Shown here: positions 29,601 through 44,200 of the stretch, piece by piece | How the letters are laid out: each line of letters starts with the position of its first letter | Numbering within the stretch: the first letter of the stretch is position 1 | Assembly: GCA_963931865.1 (NCBI GenBank) | Contig: OZ007511.1 | Span: forward strand, 3,319,308-3,383,307 | DNA length: 64,000 bases | DNA from: Axinella damicornis | Lineage: Eukaryota > Porifera > Demospongiae > Axinellida > Axinellidae | Reading direction: 5' to 3' | Made by a program: the position numbers and the translations under genes | The notes under the pieces: generated by a model | The model's database searches: none | Seen by the model: only the letters and a program-made list of their open reading frames with translations | What the model was told of the DNA's origin: nothing

Positions 29601-32600
29601 AGCATGTACAGTGTATGTACCTGTTGGGTTTACAGCAACTGCATTTGAACTCAGCCTCATTCCCACACCAACCGTCATGGTCCTGTGTTACTCTTTAGAC
29701 CAGATCCATGTAACCTCATTCCAAGATCAATCTGTCATGGTCCTCTCTTTAGTCCAGATCCATGTAACCTCATTCCAAGATCAGGTCCTGTGTTACTCTT
29801 TAGACCAGGGGTGGTCATGAAGATCCATGTAACCTCATTCCAAGACCAATCCGTCCTGGTCCTGTGTTATTCAGGGGTGGTCAGATCCATGTAGCCTCAT
29901 TCCAAGATCAATCCGTCCTGGTCCTGTGTTACTCTTTAGACCAGGGGTGGTCAGATCCATGTAACCTCATTCCAAGATCAATCTGTCATGGTCCTCTTTA
30001 GACCAGATCCATGTAACCTCATTCCAAGATCAATCTGTCATGGTCCTCTTTAGTCCAGATCCATGTAACCTCATTCCAAGATCAGGTCCTGTGTTACTCT
30101 TTAGACCAGGGGTGGTCATGAAGATCCATGTAACCTCATTCCAAGACCAATCCGTCCTGGTCCTGTGTTATTCAGGGGTGGTCAGATCCATGTAGCCTCA
30201 TTCCAAGATCAATCCGTCCTGGTCCTGTGTTACTCTTTAGACCAGGGGTGGTCAGATCCATGTAACCTCATTCCAAGATCGTACAATTCTCCGCCATTAT
30301 GAATCTCATTAGGGGTGTGGTCAGGGCTTAGGGTATGTATTAGGGCGGGCGGGCGATTGTTTCCAGAAACGTTTCTGGAAACATTTCTGTGACGTCACGC
30401 TACTACTACTGTACTTAATTGAGTTGGTGGAACAATCTGTCCCGGTCCTGTGTTATTCAGGGGTGGTCAGATCCATGTAGCCTCATTCCAAGATCAATCC
30501 GTCCTGGTCCTGTGTTACGCTCTAGACCAGGGGTGGTCAGATCCATGTAGCCTCATTCCAAGACCAATCTGTCCTGGTCCTGTGTTACGCTCTAGACCAG
30601 GCCCATGACTGCTTATTTTCAGCAATCACACTCAAGTTATTTTCTGTGCATCTACCAGTTTGTGCTTTGTTTGATATCATACCCGGATTAGTTAATACCA
30701 GTGGCGGCGCCGCCGGTCCAGCTGGTCCGGCTTTGACCGGACCACTTTTCGAGCCGACCTGATAATTAATAACACAGACTCAGCAATGGCATCTGTTTCT
30801 CGTCCTAGTTCTGGGCCTACCATTGATACTCCACAGCAGCCAAGGTCTTTTCTTTCCCAAAACGGCCGTTTGGATGCTACGAGAGTGCTTCCTCATGGCT
30901 AAAAATACATGCGAAAATATTTTTCCACGCTTTGCGCAGACAGATCAGCACTCCGCACCTCTGCAAACACAGAGAGCGCCTCCGGGCACCACCTTCGGCG
31001 GTGCGCTACGATTGTGGGCCGTACCACCCTTTCTATGCCGCTGCCGCCCCTGAATACGACTAGTCTTCCGCAGCCCACCAGGTACACAGCTAGTCCATCT
31101 GAACAACCATAATGTTACCTGGGTAAACATTATACCATCTGAACAACCATAATGTTACCTGGGTAAACATTATACCATCTGAACAACCATAATGTTACCT
31201 GGGTAAACATTATACCATCTGAACAACCATAATGTTACCTGGGTAAACATTATACCATCTGAACAACCATAATGTTACCTGGGTAAACATTATACCATCT
31301 GAACAACCATAATGTTACCTGGGTAAACATTATACCATCTGAACAACCATAATGTTACCTGGGTAAACATTATACCATCTGAACAACCATAATGTTACCT
31401 GGGTAAACATTATACCATCTGAACAACCATAATGTTACCTGGGTAAACATTATGCCGTCTGAACAACCATAATGTTACCTGGGTAAACATTATGCCGTCT
31501 GAACAACCATAATGTTACCTGGGTAAACATTATACCATCTGAACAACCATAATGTTACCTGGGTAAACATTATACCATCTGAACAACCATAATGTTACCT
31601 GGGTAAACATTATACCATCTGAACAACCATAATGTTACCTGGGTAAACATTATACCATCTGAACAACCATAATGTTACCTGGGTAAACATTATACCATCT
31701 GAACAACCATAATGTTACCTGGGTAAACATTATACCATCTGAACAACCATAATGTTACCTGGGTAAACATTATGCCGTCTGAACAACCATAATGTTACCT
31801 GGGTAAACATTATGCCGTCTGAACAACCATAATGTTACCTGGGTAAACATTATACCATCTGAACAACCATAATGTTACCTGGGTAAACATTATACCATCT
31901 GAACAACCATAATGTTACCTGGGTAAACATTATACCATCTGAACAACCATAATGTTACCTGGGTAAATATTATACCATCTGAACAACCATAATGTTACCT
32001 GGGTAAACATTATACCATCTGAACAACCATAATGTTACCTGGGTAAACATTATTCCGTCTGAACAACCATAATGTTACCTGGGTAAACATTATGCCGTCT
32101 GAACAACCATAATGTTACCTGGGTAAACATTATGCCGTCTGAACAACCATAATGTTACCTGGGTAAACATTATGCCGTCTGAACAACCATACTTTTAGCT
32201 GGGTAAATATACACGTAACATGTACTAGTGAGGTATTACTCCGTTTTGAAGCTTCCTATATACATGTATTAGAGCAGGTTGTCAATATTTTGTTTTCATG
32301 GTGTGGTGTGGAAACTGTATTGTTCTGATTTTCAGAACCGCAAGAGCCAGTGACGGTGGGGTTTGACCCTACAAGCTACACTGTGTCTGAGTCTGGAGGC
32401 TTTGCTAACATCACAGTGGTTAAGCAGGGGAACACTTCCCAGGCAGTTAGTGTAGAGTTCACTACTGCAGATGGCACTGCCATTGGTGAGAGTTTAGTAT
32501 AATATTAACTAACGATGTTGCATACACTTGACCTGCCTCCTGCATTCTGCAGCTGGAGAGGACTACACAACAACTTCACTAAATGTGACATTTCAGCCCA

Positions 32601-35183
32601 CTGAGACCTCACAGATTGTAATGGTGTCCATCCTGAGTGATACGCGTCTTGAAGGAGTGGAGCAGTTCACTGCTGTGCTGTCACAGACAGCTGGTCAGGT
32701 TGGGGTGATACTTGGTGCAGACATGGCCACTGTTGAGATCACTGATGACGACTGTAAGTTAGTCTTGCAGGTGAAGTAATCCCATGAATCGTTCCAAGTA
32801 TTTTTGCGGCCCCTCCCTTCCCTCCAGCTGTGATTGTGGAGTTTGATCCCACAAGCTACACTGTCTCTGAGTCTGGTGGCTTTGCTAACATCACAGTGGT
32901 GAAGCGGGGACAGACAGCTCTTGCAGTTAGTGTGGAGTTCACAACTTCGGGTGGCACTGCCATTGGTGAGAGTTTGTACAATTTTCACTGACACTGCATA
33001 TATACTTGACCTGTCCCCATTCATTCTGCAGCTGGAGAGGACTACACAACAACTTCACGGACAGTGACATTTCAGCCCACTGAGACCTCACAGATTGTAA
33101 TGGTGCCCATCCTGAGTGATACCCGTCTTGAAGGAGTGGAGCAGTTCACTGCTGTGCTATCACTGCCAGCTGGTCAGGTTGGGGTGACGCTTGGTGCAGA
33201 CACGGCCACTGTTGAGATCACTGATGATGACTGTAAGTTAGTTGCACAGATGAAGTATATAGTGACTTAATCATTCCAAGCATTTCATATGCCTTCTCTG
33301 CAGCTGTAACTGTGGAGTTTGATCCCACAAGCTACACTGTGTCTGAGTCTGACGGCTTTGCCAACATCACAGTGGTGAAGCGGGGACAGACAACTCTTGC
33401 AGTTAGTGTGGAGTTCACAACTTCGGGTGGCACTGCCGTTGGTGAGAGTTTGTACAATTTTCACTGACACTGCATATATACTTGACCTGTCCCCATTCAT
33501 TCTGCAGCTGGAGAGGACTACACAACAACTTCACGGACAGTGACATTTCAGCCCACTGAGACCTCACAGATTGTAATGGTGCCCATCCTGAGTGATACCC
33601 GTCTTGAAGGAGTGGAGCAGTTCACTGCTGTGCTGTCACAGACAGCTGGCCAGGTTGGGGTGATACTTGGTGCAGACACGGCCACTGTTGAGATCACTGA
33701 TGATGACTGTAAGTTAGTCGCACAGATGAAGTATATAGTGACTTAATCATTCCAAGCATTTCATATGCCTTCTCTGCAGCTGTAACTGTGGAGTTTGATC
33801 CCACAAGCTACACTGTGTCTGAGTCTGATGGCTTTGCCAACATCACAGTGGTTAAGCGAGGACAGACAACTCTTGCAGTTAGTGTGGAGTTCACAACTTC
33901 GGGTGGCACTGCCATTGGTGAGAGTTTGTACAATTTCCACTGACACTGCATATATACTTGACCTGTCCCCATTCATTCTGCAGCTGGAGAGGACTACACA
34001 ACAACTTCACGGACAGTGACATTTCAGCCCACTGAGACCTCACAGATTGTAATGGTGCCCATCCTGAGTGATACCCGTCTTGAAGGAGTGGAGCAGTTCA
34101 CTGCTGTGCTGTCACAGACAGCTGGTCAGGTTGGGGTGATACTTGGTGCAGACACGGCCACTGTTGAGATCACTGATGACGACTGTAAGTTAGTCTTGCA
34201 GGTGAAGTAATCCCATGAATCGTTCCAAGTATTTTTGCGGCCCCTCCCTTCCCTCCAGCTGTGATTGTGGAGTTTGATCCCACAAGCTACACTGTCTCTG
34301 AGTCTGGCGGCTTTGCCAACATCACAGTGGTGAAGCGAGGACAGACAACTCGGGCAGTTAGTGTAAACTTCGCTACTGCAAGTGGCTCTGCCACAGGTGA
34401 GGATTAATTGTACCGGTTATTGCCAATGCCCCTGACTCTACACTGGGGAGCAGCCACTGGTCCAGCTGGGCTTCTTACAGCCAAAGCCCTAGCTCACTTG
34501 AATTTGTTTGTATACATGCAGTGTATACCCGTCCACTACAATCTCACATCCCACAGCACTGGATATTATAGCGGATCAAAAGTTTGACCTGGACTGAATG
34601 CCCAATTACGTATTTCTTGGAACACCCAATTACATATATCTTGAAATGCAGCCTCCACCTGTACATGTATGATATTAATCGCCATAGCAACAAATTAAAC
34701 CTTATTTTGAGGGAATTGTTGTTGCTATATATGGACTATAGAAATTAATTAACCCACAATGCATTTCTTCATCACAGCTGGAGTCGACTACACAACAACT
34801 TCACGGACAGTGACATTTCAGCCCACGGAGACTTCACAGATTGTGATGGTTCCCATTTTGAATGATGCCATAACCGAACCCCTTGAGAGTTTTACTGCGA
34901 CGCTGTCTCTGCCGCTTGGCTCAATGGGAGTGGCGCTTGGTGCAAGCACCGCTACTGTTTCTATCACAGATGATGATCGTGAGTGAAATTTGTGTAGTGT
35001 TTACCGGTAAGCACAGTACTGAGGGAGATGTGTGTGTGTGTATGTTACTGTCTCTCACTGTGTGGTGTGCAAATGTCAGTTAGCATTCACTATATTGTGC
35101 GTGTGTGTGTGTGCGTGTGTGCGTGTGTGTGTGTGTGTGTGCAGTGTGTTGTGTGTGTGCGTGTGCGTGTGCGTGTGCGTGTG

Positions 35184-35248
<65 letters not shown>

Positions 35249-38200
35249 ATATTGTTTGGCCCATTTCGTGCTAGTATATATATAGCTACCTTCTGAACGT
35301 TAGGGCTTTGTTAAGCACACCCAGCCTTTCCGCCCAGAGGAAAGCCTGGAAGTACGGTGTCCCAGCCCGTCACTTTGTACTTTGCAGTCAACTTTGTCAC
35401 TTCACGTTTTCGCTTAATTGGAGCGATACTGTAGTTCCGTTAATTAGGACCAAATTGGTGAACGATACACTGAATTGGTGAGCGATTCAAGCGTATCGGT
35501 GACCTATACCACAAATCGGCGAGCGATTCAAGCCTTATTGGTGACCGATACCATGAACCGGTGAGCAATATTCAATTCTATGAGACAAATCGGTGAACAA
35601 CATTGAAGCCTATCGGTTCATATGGTATTGGTATACCATGAATCGGTGACTAATACCACGAACTGGTGAGCGATTTGAGCATATGTTGGTGAGTCGCTCA
35701 ACGATTAGTGGTATCTGTCTCCGAAAGGTGCTTCAATCACTCACCGATAGGCTTCAATCGGTCACTGATTCATTGAATCATTCACTGATTCGGTTCTAAT
35801 TAACAAAATTACAGTATAATTATAGCTCCAATTAAAGCGAAAACACAAAGTCGACTGCAAGGTACAAAGTGCATGACAGGGCCGAGCCACCGTATGGAAG
35901 GGTTTCGTCCCACCACCGTCAGCCAGGCCTTTGAGACAAAGCTGGGGAGAAACCTATACGGCTTCCATATATTCTAACTGCCTATTCTACTACCGTAGTT
36001 GCTGATTATTTCGCGTGGCAATAATTTTGCGGTCTGGCCACTAAACCTGATACACAAATATTTCATGGAGGGAAATTTTCGCTGATCAATTACACCCCAC
36101 GAAAAAATAACTTACTATTGACAGTGTGAGCCCAGGAACACAAAGGATGGTAACTGCAGTAGCGCCGCCTAGCTGTGGAAAAATATTTTGCGCGTTTAAT
36201 ATTCGCGGTCTTACTTCATCCGTGAATACAGCGAAAATTTCCCACTGTGAAATGGTATAGTAGCACCATCAGATTGCAATGTATAATCTAGGCAGCATGC
36301 TTGGCTGTGAGATTATAGCACTAGCTCTGCCCACTAGATGCTATAGCTATAAGCATAATACAAGTGCTTTATCTATCATCAACAGCAGTGCCATCTGGTG
36401 CTTGTGCTAGCCAGATGGTCACTCCCTAGCTTCAAAGCTTCTGGCCTGCTCATGGCTTGGGAATAGGGACTATGTGTCATAACAACTGCGAGGCCAAAAA
36501 CAATGTTGTCATAGCAACTGCATGGATAAGATCAGCTACAGCTGGTCAGCTGCATGGTATGCGAAAAAGCAAAGTACAAAGTGCATGACAGGGCCGAGCC
36601 ACCGTATGGAAGGGTTTCAGGGTTTCATGTTGTAGGAACAAACAAAATATTTTGTGGGGTACAAAATATCTGCAATTAAGGTCACATGCATGAAATTCAC
36701 AACTCCCAAAAATGTATGTCCCATCCACAAGCTCTATATAGCCTCATTCCTAAGGCCACTCCCCCATCCCCTGAGAAAGAGCTAGGGCCTGCCACGGTAC
36801 CCTCTAGCTATGCACCTAATTTCCCAGAGATCGTGCCCTTCAACACTGAAGGATCTGGCCGTGTGGGACTCCTCGTCCAGCCATACACTCGCTGCCGAGT
36901 ACCCTATGGGTCCCCGCCTACTGGATTGTGCTGCATGGGGCCACCATTTGTGACGTCTTGTATGTGCACTCAAATTCCTGAGCTGCTTGAATGATGCCTC
37001 GCTTCTGCCATGCCAGCCATGCCATGGTGCCAAATCGTATATTTTCATACCTCATTCCATTGGCTACGAATTTATTTTAACATGGAATTTCCTCAACGTG
37101 AATATTTCTATATTTACGGTATATCCCCCCTCATCTCAGTGGTGTAGTATGGTAGGTTTATGTCCCATCTAGTCTCGGTACCAGACCCTCGCACGCGGGA
37201 GGAGGGTCTGGTACCGAGACTATGTCCCATCATGATATGCGTACATTAGGCTCGTTAGCGTCATTTGCCCCACGTTCACTTGAACACATGCTTAGCATAT
37301 ACGTATAGTTGTGCACATGCATAGACAGTGGATACCAAACCAGGCCATCTCCCTGCCTTTATCAGGCCTGGGACCTGGGAATGAGGCCATGCAGCTAGCC
37401 TAGGCCTGTAAGTATTCTCTGGTACTGACAGTCAAGGTCGGCATCTGTGTACTGTTAGCAACAAATTCCACCATTGAGAGGAAGACTTTCACACTAACTA
37501 ATGCAACATGTCTGTATTACTGATCTTCCTGAGGTGATGGTTGTCAATTTTGCTATGGCAGTGAGAGGTTTGCAGCCATTTGTCCCAAGGTCACGTGGGT
37601 GTACTTCATATTTAATAGGGCCTTCAGCACATAGTTGTAAAAGTTTGATCCATCAAAGTTGATTTGTATGTACACATCAAGGGTGGTCTGTTTGTCCCTC
37701 TGCAGCTGTGCAGGTTACGTTTGATCCAACTGACTACACTGTGAACGAAAATGCAGGGACTGTAACACTGATGGTACGCAAGATAGGACAGAGTGCGATC
37801 CCTGTGATGGTAAACATCACGACCTCCAGTGGCTCTGCTCTAGGTACGTACACCATTGAACTCCCTTATGCTTCTTCCTCATCACCTCCTCACTTCACTT
37901 CCCCTACCCTCCCCTTTCATCTCCCCCCTCCCCTCTCACCCATCCTTTTCTGTCACCTCCCCCCCCCATTCTCACCTTCATGTGTCCCTCACATCCCCAT
38001 ACCACCTCTTTTCACAGATGGAATAGATTTCACTGGAATAGTACTACGAACCTTGACCTTCCCTCCTGGTGGAGATGATGTCATTGAAGTCTCGATTCCA
38101 CTGATCAATGACACCGTTAATGAGCCTATGGAAGATTTCTTCGCCACTTTGTTCACATCCGACCCCAATGTGATGATTGTTGAGGATGTAGCAACTGTTG

Positions 38201-41200
38201 AGATTGTTGATGATGATGGTGAGACTGTGTGTGTGAATAGGTGGTATGTAAGTGTGCAGGTGCTTGTGAGAGTTCTGATTATGGATGTGGGCTGAGAATG
38301 TGTCCATTGCATGTACAATTAAATGAGTCATTTTTCTTAAGCCCACTAAGGGATTTGATGTGGTTCTGTAGCCATTATTAAAACAATACCATATATAGTA
38401 TGTGACTGTATGTCACATACTATGGACACTATCAGTGAGCACTGTACACACACACAACATATCCTACTCTTGCAGCTGTTGTAGTGGAGTTTGATCCCAC
38501 CACGTACACTGTCACTGAGTCACAAGGTGCTGTTGTGATGTTCCGGATCGTGAAACGTACCATGTCCACAGAACCTGTCTCCGTGCTCTTCAGCACTTCA
38601 CCCGGCACTGCCACAGGTAGCTAACAGATCGAAATGTATGGTCCAATGTTATGTTGTAGTCACACCTGAGCTTATTTCTTCAGATCCTGCTGACTTCATT
38701 GGACAAGCCAATACTGTAGTGACCTTTGCACCTGGTGTAACTGAGCAGATTGTCAATGTGTCTGTGGTGAATGATGATACAGTTGAAAATTCAGAGACAT
38801 TCACTGCCACGCTGACTGCCGCCCCTGGGAGTATAGTTACGATTGGAGCTAGGGGTACTGCCACTGCCACTATCACTGATGATGACAGTAAGTCTAGTTT
38901 CATTTCACTATAACCAACCATACCACACCACAGTCCAAGGTATAGGAATGGGACCATGCCATCCATGACAGTACAATTTCACCATTGTGATAATAATCTG
39001 ATCCATCAAAGTTGACTTGTATGTACACATCAGGGGTGGTCTGTTCCCTCCCTCTGCAGCTGTGCAGGTTACGTTTGATCCAACTGACTACACTGTGAAC
39101 GAAAATGATGGGACTGTAACACTGATGGTACGCAAGATAGGACAGAGTGCGATCCCTGTGATGGTAAACATCACCACCTCCAGTGGCTCTGCTGTAGGTA
39201 CGTACATCATTGAACTCCCTTATGCTTCTTCCTCACCACCTTCACCTCCTCACTTCACTTCCCACACCCTCCCCTTTCATCTCCCCCCTCCCCTCTCCCC
39301 CATCCTATTGTGTCACCTTCTTCCCTCTCATCCCCCCCATTCTCACCTTCTCTTGTGTGTCCCCTCACGTTCCCATACCACCTCCTTTTCACAGATGGAA
39401 TGGATTTCACTGGAATAGTACTACGAACCTTGACCTTCCCTGCTGGTGGAGATGATGTCATTGAAGTCTCTATTCCACTGATCAATGACACCGTTAATGA
39501 GCCTACAGAAGATTTCTTCGCCACTTTGTTCACATCCGACCCCAATGTGGTGATTGTTGAGGATGTAGCAACTGTTGAGATCGTTGATGATGATGGTGAG
39601 ACTGTGTGTGTGTGAATAGGTGGTATGTAAGTGTGCATGTGCTTGTGAGAGTTCTGATTATGGATGTGGGCAGAGAATGTGTCCATTGCATGTACAATTA
39701 AATGAGACATTTTTCTAAGGGATTTGAAGAAAAAATGTGGTTCTGTAGCCACATTGAAACAATACCATAATTATATAGTATGAGACTGTGTGTCACATAC
39801 TATTTCTGTCACTATCAGTGAGCACTGTATACACACACAACGTTTCCTACCCTTGCAGCTGTTGTAGTGGAGTTTGATCCCACCACGTACACTGTCACTG
39901 AGTCAGATGGTGCTGTTGTGATGTTCCGGATCGTGAAACGTACCATGTCCACAGAACCTGTCTCCGTGCTCTTCAGTACTTCACCCGGCACTGCCACAGG
40001 TAGCTAACAGATCAAAATGTATGGTCCAATATCATAATATGTTATGTTGCAGTCACACCTGAGCTTAATATTTCTTCAGATCCTGCTGACTTCATTGGAC
40101 AAGCCAATACTGTAGTGACCTTTGCACCTGGTGTAACTGAGCAGATTGTCAATGTGTCTGTGGTGAATGATGATACAGTCGAAAATTCAGAGACATTCAC
40201 TGCCATGCTGACTGCCGCCCCTGGGAGTATAGTTACGATTGGAGCTAGGGGTACTGCCACTGCCACTATCACTGATGATGACAGTAAGTCTAGTTTCATC
40301 TCACTAGCCAACCACACCACACCACAGTCCAAGGTATGGGAATGGGACCATGCCAACCATCACAATACAATTTCACCATTGTGATAATAATTTGATCCAT
40401 CAAAGTTGATTGTATGTACACATCAGTGGTGGTCTGTTCCTCCCTCTACAGCTGTGCAGGTTACGTTTGATCCAACTGACTACACTGTGAATGAAAATGA
40501 TGGGACTGTAACACTGATGGTACGCAAGATAGGACAGAGTGCGATCCCTGTGATGGTAAACATCACCACCTCCAGTGGCTCTGCTGTAGGTACGTACATC
40601 ATTGAACTCCTGCTTCTTCCTCACCACCTTCACTTACTCAATTCACTTCCCCCACCCTCCCTTTTCATCTCATCCCTCCCCTCTCACCCATCCTTTTGTG
40701 TCACCTTCCCTCTCATCCCCCCGCCCCCATTCCATTATCACCTTTGCTCGTGTGTCCCCTCACGTTCCCATACCACCTCCTTTTCACAGATGGAATGGAT
40801 TTCACTGGAATAGTACTACGAACCTTGACCTTCCCTGCTGGTGGAGATGATGTCATTGAAGTCTCTATTCCACTGATCAATGACACTGTTAATGAGCCTA
40901 CAGAAGATTTCTTCGCCACTTTGTTCACATCCGACCCCAATGTGGTGATTGTTGAAGATGTAGCAACTGTTGAGATCGTTGATGATGATGGTGAGACTGT
41001 GTGTGTGTGTGAATAGGTGGTATGTAAGTGTGCATGTGCTTGTGAGAGTTCTGATTATGGATGTGGGCAGAGAATGTGTCCATTGCTTGTACAATTAAAT
41101 GAGACATTTTTCTAAGGGATTTGAAGAAAAAAATGTGGTTCTGTAGCCACATTAAAACAATACCATATATAGTATGTGACTGTATGTCACATACTATTTC

Positions 41201-44200
41201 CGACACTATCAGTGAGCACTGTATACACACACAACATTTCCTACCCTCGCAGCTGTTGTAGTGGAGTTTGATCCCACCACGTACTCTGTCACCGAGTCAG
41301 ATGGTGCTGTTGTGATGTTCCGGATCGTGAAACGTACCATGTCCACAGAACCTGTCTCCGTACTCTTCAGCACTTCAACCGGCACTGCCACAGGTAGCTA
41401 ACAGATCTTGCAGTTGACATATATGGTCCAATCTTTAATGTTGCAGTCACACCTGAGCTTAATATTTCTTCAGATCCTGCTGACTTCATTGGACAAGCCA
41501 ATACTGTAGTGACCTTTGCACCTGGTGTAACTGAGCAGATTGTCAATGTGTCAGTGGTGAATGATGATACAGTCGAAAATTCAGAGACGTTCACTGCCAT
41601 GCTGACTGCCGCCCCTGGGAGTATAGTTACGATTGGAGCTAGGGGTACTGCCACTGCCACTATCACTGATGATGACAGTAAGTCTAGTTTCATCTCACTA
41701 GCCAACCACACCACACCACAGTCCAAGGTATGGGAATGGGACCATGCCAACCATCACAATACAATTTCACCATTGTGATAATAATTTGATCCATCAAAGT
41801 TGATTGTATGTACACATCAGTGGTGGTCTGTTCCTCCCTCTACAGCTGTGCAGGTTACGTTTGATCCAACTGACTACACTGTGAATGAAAATGATGGGAC
41901 TGTAACACTGATGGTACGCAAGATAGGACAGAGTGCGATCCCTGTGATGGTAAACATCACCACCTCCAGTGGCTCTGCTGTAGGTACGTACATCATTGAA
42001 CTCCTGCTTCTTCCTCACCACCTTCACTTACTCAATTCACTTCCCCCACCCTCCCTTTTCATCTCATCCCTCCCCTCTCACCCATCCTTTTGTGTCACCT
42101 TCCCTCTCATCCCCCCGCCCCCATTCCATTATCACCTTTGCTCGTGTGTCCCCTCACGTTCCCATACCACCTCCTTTTCACAGATGGAATGGATTTCACT
42201 GGAATAGTACTACGAACCTTGACCTTCCCTGCTGGTGGAGATGATGTCATTGAAGTCTCTATTCCACTGATCAATGACACTGTTAATGAGCCTACAGAAG
42301 ATTTCTTCGCCACTTTGTTCACATCCGACCCCAATGTGGTGATTGTTGAAGATGTAGCAACTGTTGAGATCGTTGATGATGATGGTGAGACTGTGTGTGT
42401 GTGTGTGAATAGGTGGTATGTAAGTGTGCATGTGCTTGTGAGAGTTCTGATTATGGATGTGGGCAGAGAATGTGTCCATTGCTTGTACAATTAAATGAGA
42501 CATTTTTCTAAGGGATTTGAAGAAAAAAATGTGGTTCTGTAGCCACATTAAAACAATACCATATATAGTATGTGACTGTATGTCACATACTATTTCCGAC
42601 ACTATCAGTGAGCACTGTATACACACACAACATTTCCTACCCTCGCAGCTGTTGTAGTGGAGTTTGATCCCACCACGTACTCTGTCACCGAGTCAGATGG
42701 TGCTGTTGTGATGTTCCGGATCGTGAAACGTACCATGTCCACAGAACCTGTCTCCGTACTCTTCAGCACTTCAACCGGCACTGCCACAGGTAGCTAACAG
42801 ATCTTGCAGTTGACATATATGGTCCAATCTTTAATGTTGCAGTCACACCTGAGCTTAATATTTCTTCAGATCCTGCTGACTTCATTGGACAAGCCAATAC
42901 TGTAGTGACCTTTGCACCTGGTGTAACTGAGCAGATTGTCAATGTGTCAGTGGTGAATGATGATACAGTCGAAAATTCAGAGACGTTCACTGCCATGCTG
43001 ACTGCCGCCCCTGGGAGTATAGTTACGATTGGAGCTAGGGGTACTGCCACTGCCACTATCACTGATGATGACAGTAAGTCTAGTTTCATTTCACTAGCCA
43101 ACCACACCATACCACAGTCCAAGGTATGGGAATGGGACCATGCCAACCATCACAATACAATTTCACCATTCATGTGATACAATAATAATTTGATCCATCA
43201 AATTGACTTGTATGTACACATCAGGGGTGGTCTGTTCGTCCCTCTGCAGCTGTGCAGGTTACGTTTGATCCAACTGACTACACTGTGAATGAAAATGATG
43301 GGACTGTAACACTGATGGTACGCAAGTTAGGACAGAGTGCGATCCCTGTGATGGTAAACATCACCACCTCCAGTGGCTCTGCTGTAGGTACGTACATCAT
43401 TGAACTCCCTTATGCTTCTTCCTCACCACCTTCACCTCCTCACTTCACTTCCCCCACCCTCCCTTTTCATCTCATCCCTCCCCTCTCACCCATCCTTTTG
43501 TGTCACCTTCCCTCTCATCCCCCCGCCCCCATTCCATTCTCACCTTTGCTCGTGTGTCCCGTCACGTTCCCATACCACCTCCTTTTCACAGATGGAATGG
43601 ATTTCACTGGAATAGTACTACGAACCTTGACCTTCCCTGCTGGTGGAGATGATGTCATTGAAGTCTCTATTCCACTGATCAATGACACGGTTAATGAGCC
43701 TACGGAAAATTTCTTCGCCACTTTGTTCACATCCGACCCCAATGTGGTGATTGTTGAGGATGTAGCAACTGTTGAGATCGTTGATGACGATGGTGAGACT
43801 GTATGTGTGTGAATAGGTGGTATGTAAGTGTGCATGTGCTTGTGAGAGTTCTGATTATGGATGTGGGCAGAGAATGTGTCCATTGCATGTACAATTAAAT
43901 GAGACATTTTTCTAAGGGATTTGAAGAAACAAATGTGGTTCTGTAGCCACATTAAAACAATACCATAATTTAATTTATAATATAGTATGTGACTGTATTT
44001 CACATACTATTTCCGACACTATCAGTGAGCACTGTATACACACACAACATTTCCTACCCTCGCAGCTGTTGTAGTGGAGTTTGATCCCACCACGTACTCT
44101 GTCACTGAGTCAGATGGTGCTGTTGTGATGTTCCGGATCGTGAAACGTACCATGTCCACAGAACCCGTCTCTGTGCTCTTCAGTACTTCACCCGGCACTG

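Larger units (their letters stand above)
26597..32335 (+). other. Gene 2 intron between domains 2 and 3, 5.7 kb
   Basis: The largest intron, nearly all repetitive: a 12-bp minisatellite, a dispersed repeat, GGTTAT-rich segments (27300-27430 and, inverted, 28440-28505), a 27-bp minisatellite, three inverted-repeat elements, a ~70-bp VNTR and a 40-bp satellite. No exon was recognised. Confidence 0.75.
34979..37705 (+). other. Gene 2 intron between domains 7 and 8, 2.7 kb
   Basis: Contains (GT)n (35095-35247), a foldback element (35320-35946), a repeated ~50-bp piece of its right end (36566-36620), and a possible older MITE (36739-37389, TAGCCTCATTCC...GGGAATGAGGCCA) with a 53-bp MITE nested inside. 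No exon was recognised. Confidence 0.65.

Noticed and set aside
30786..31130. Small ORFs inside the hAT-like element as transposase
   Set aside because: Too short, with no hAT dimerisation or catalytic motifs; called non-autonomous.
31101..32210. CRISPR-like regular spacing
   Set aside because: The 40-bp units are fully tandem with no unique spacers, and the context is an animal intron.
36739..37389. 650-bp older TAGCCTCATTCC...GAGGCCA MITE
   Set aside because: Ends are diverged and no target duplication is visible; mentioned only within the intron description.
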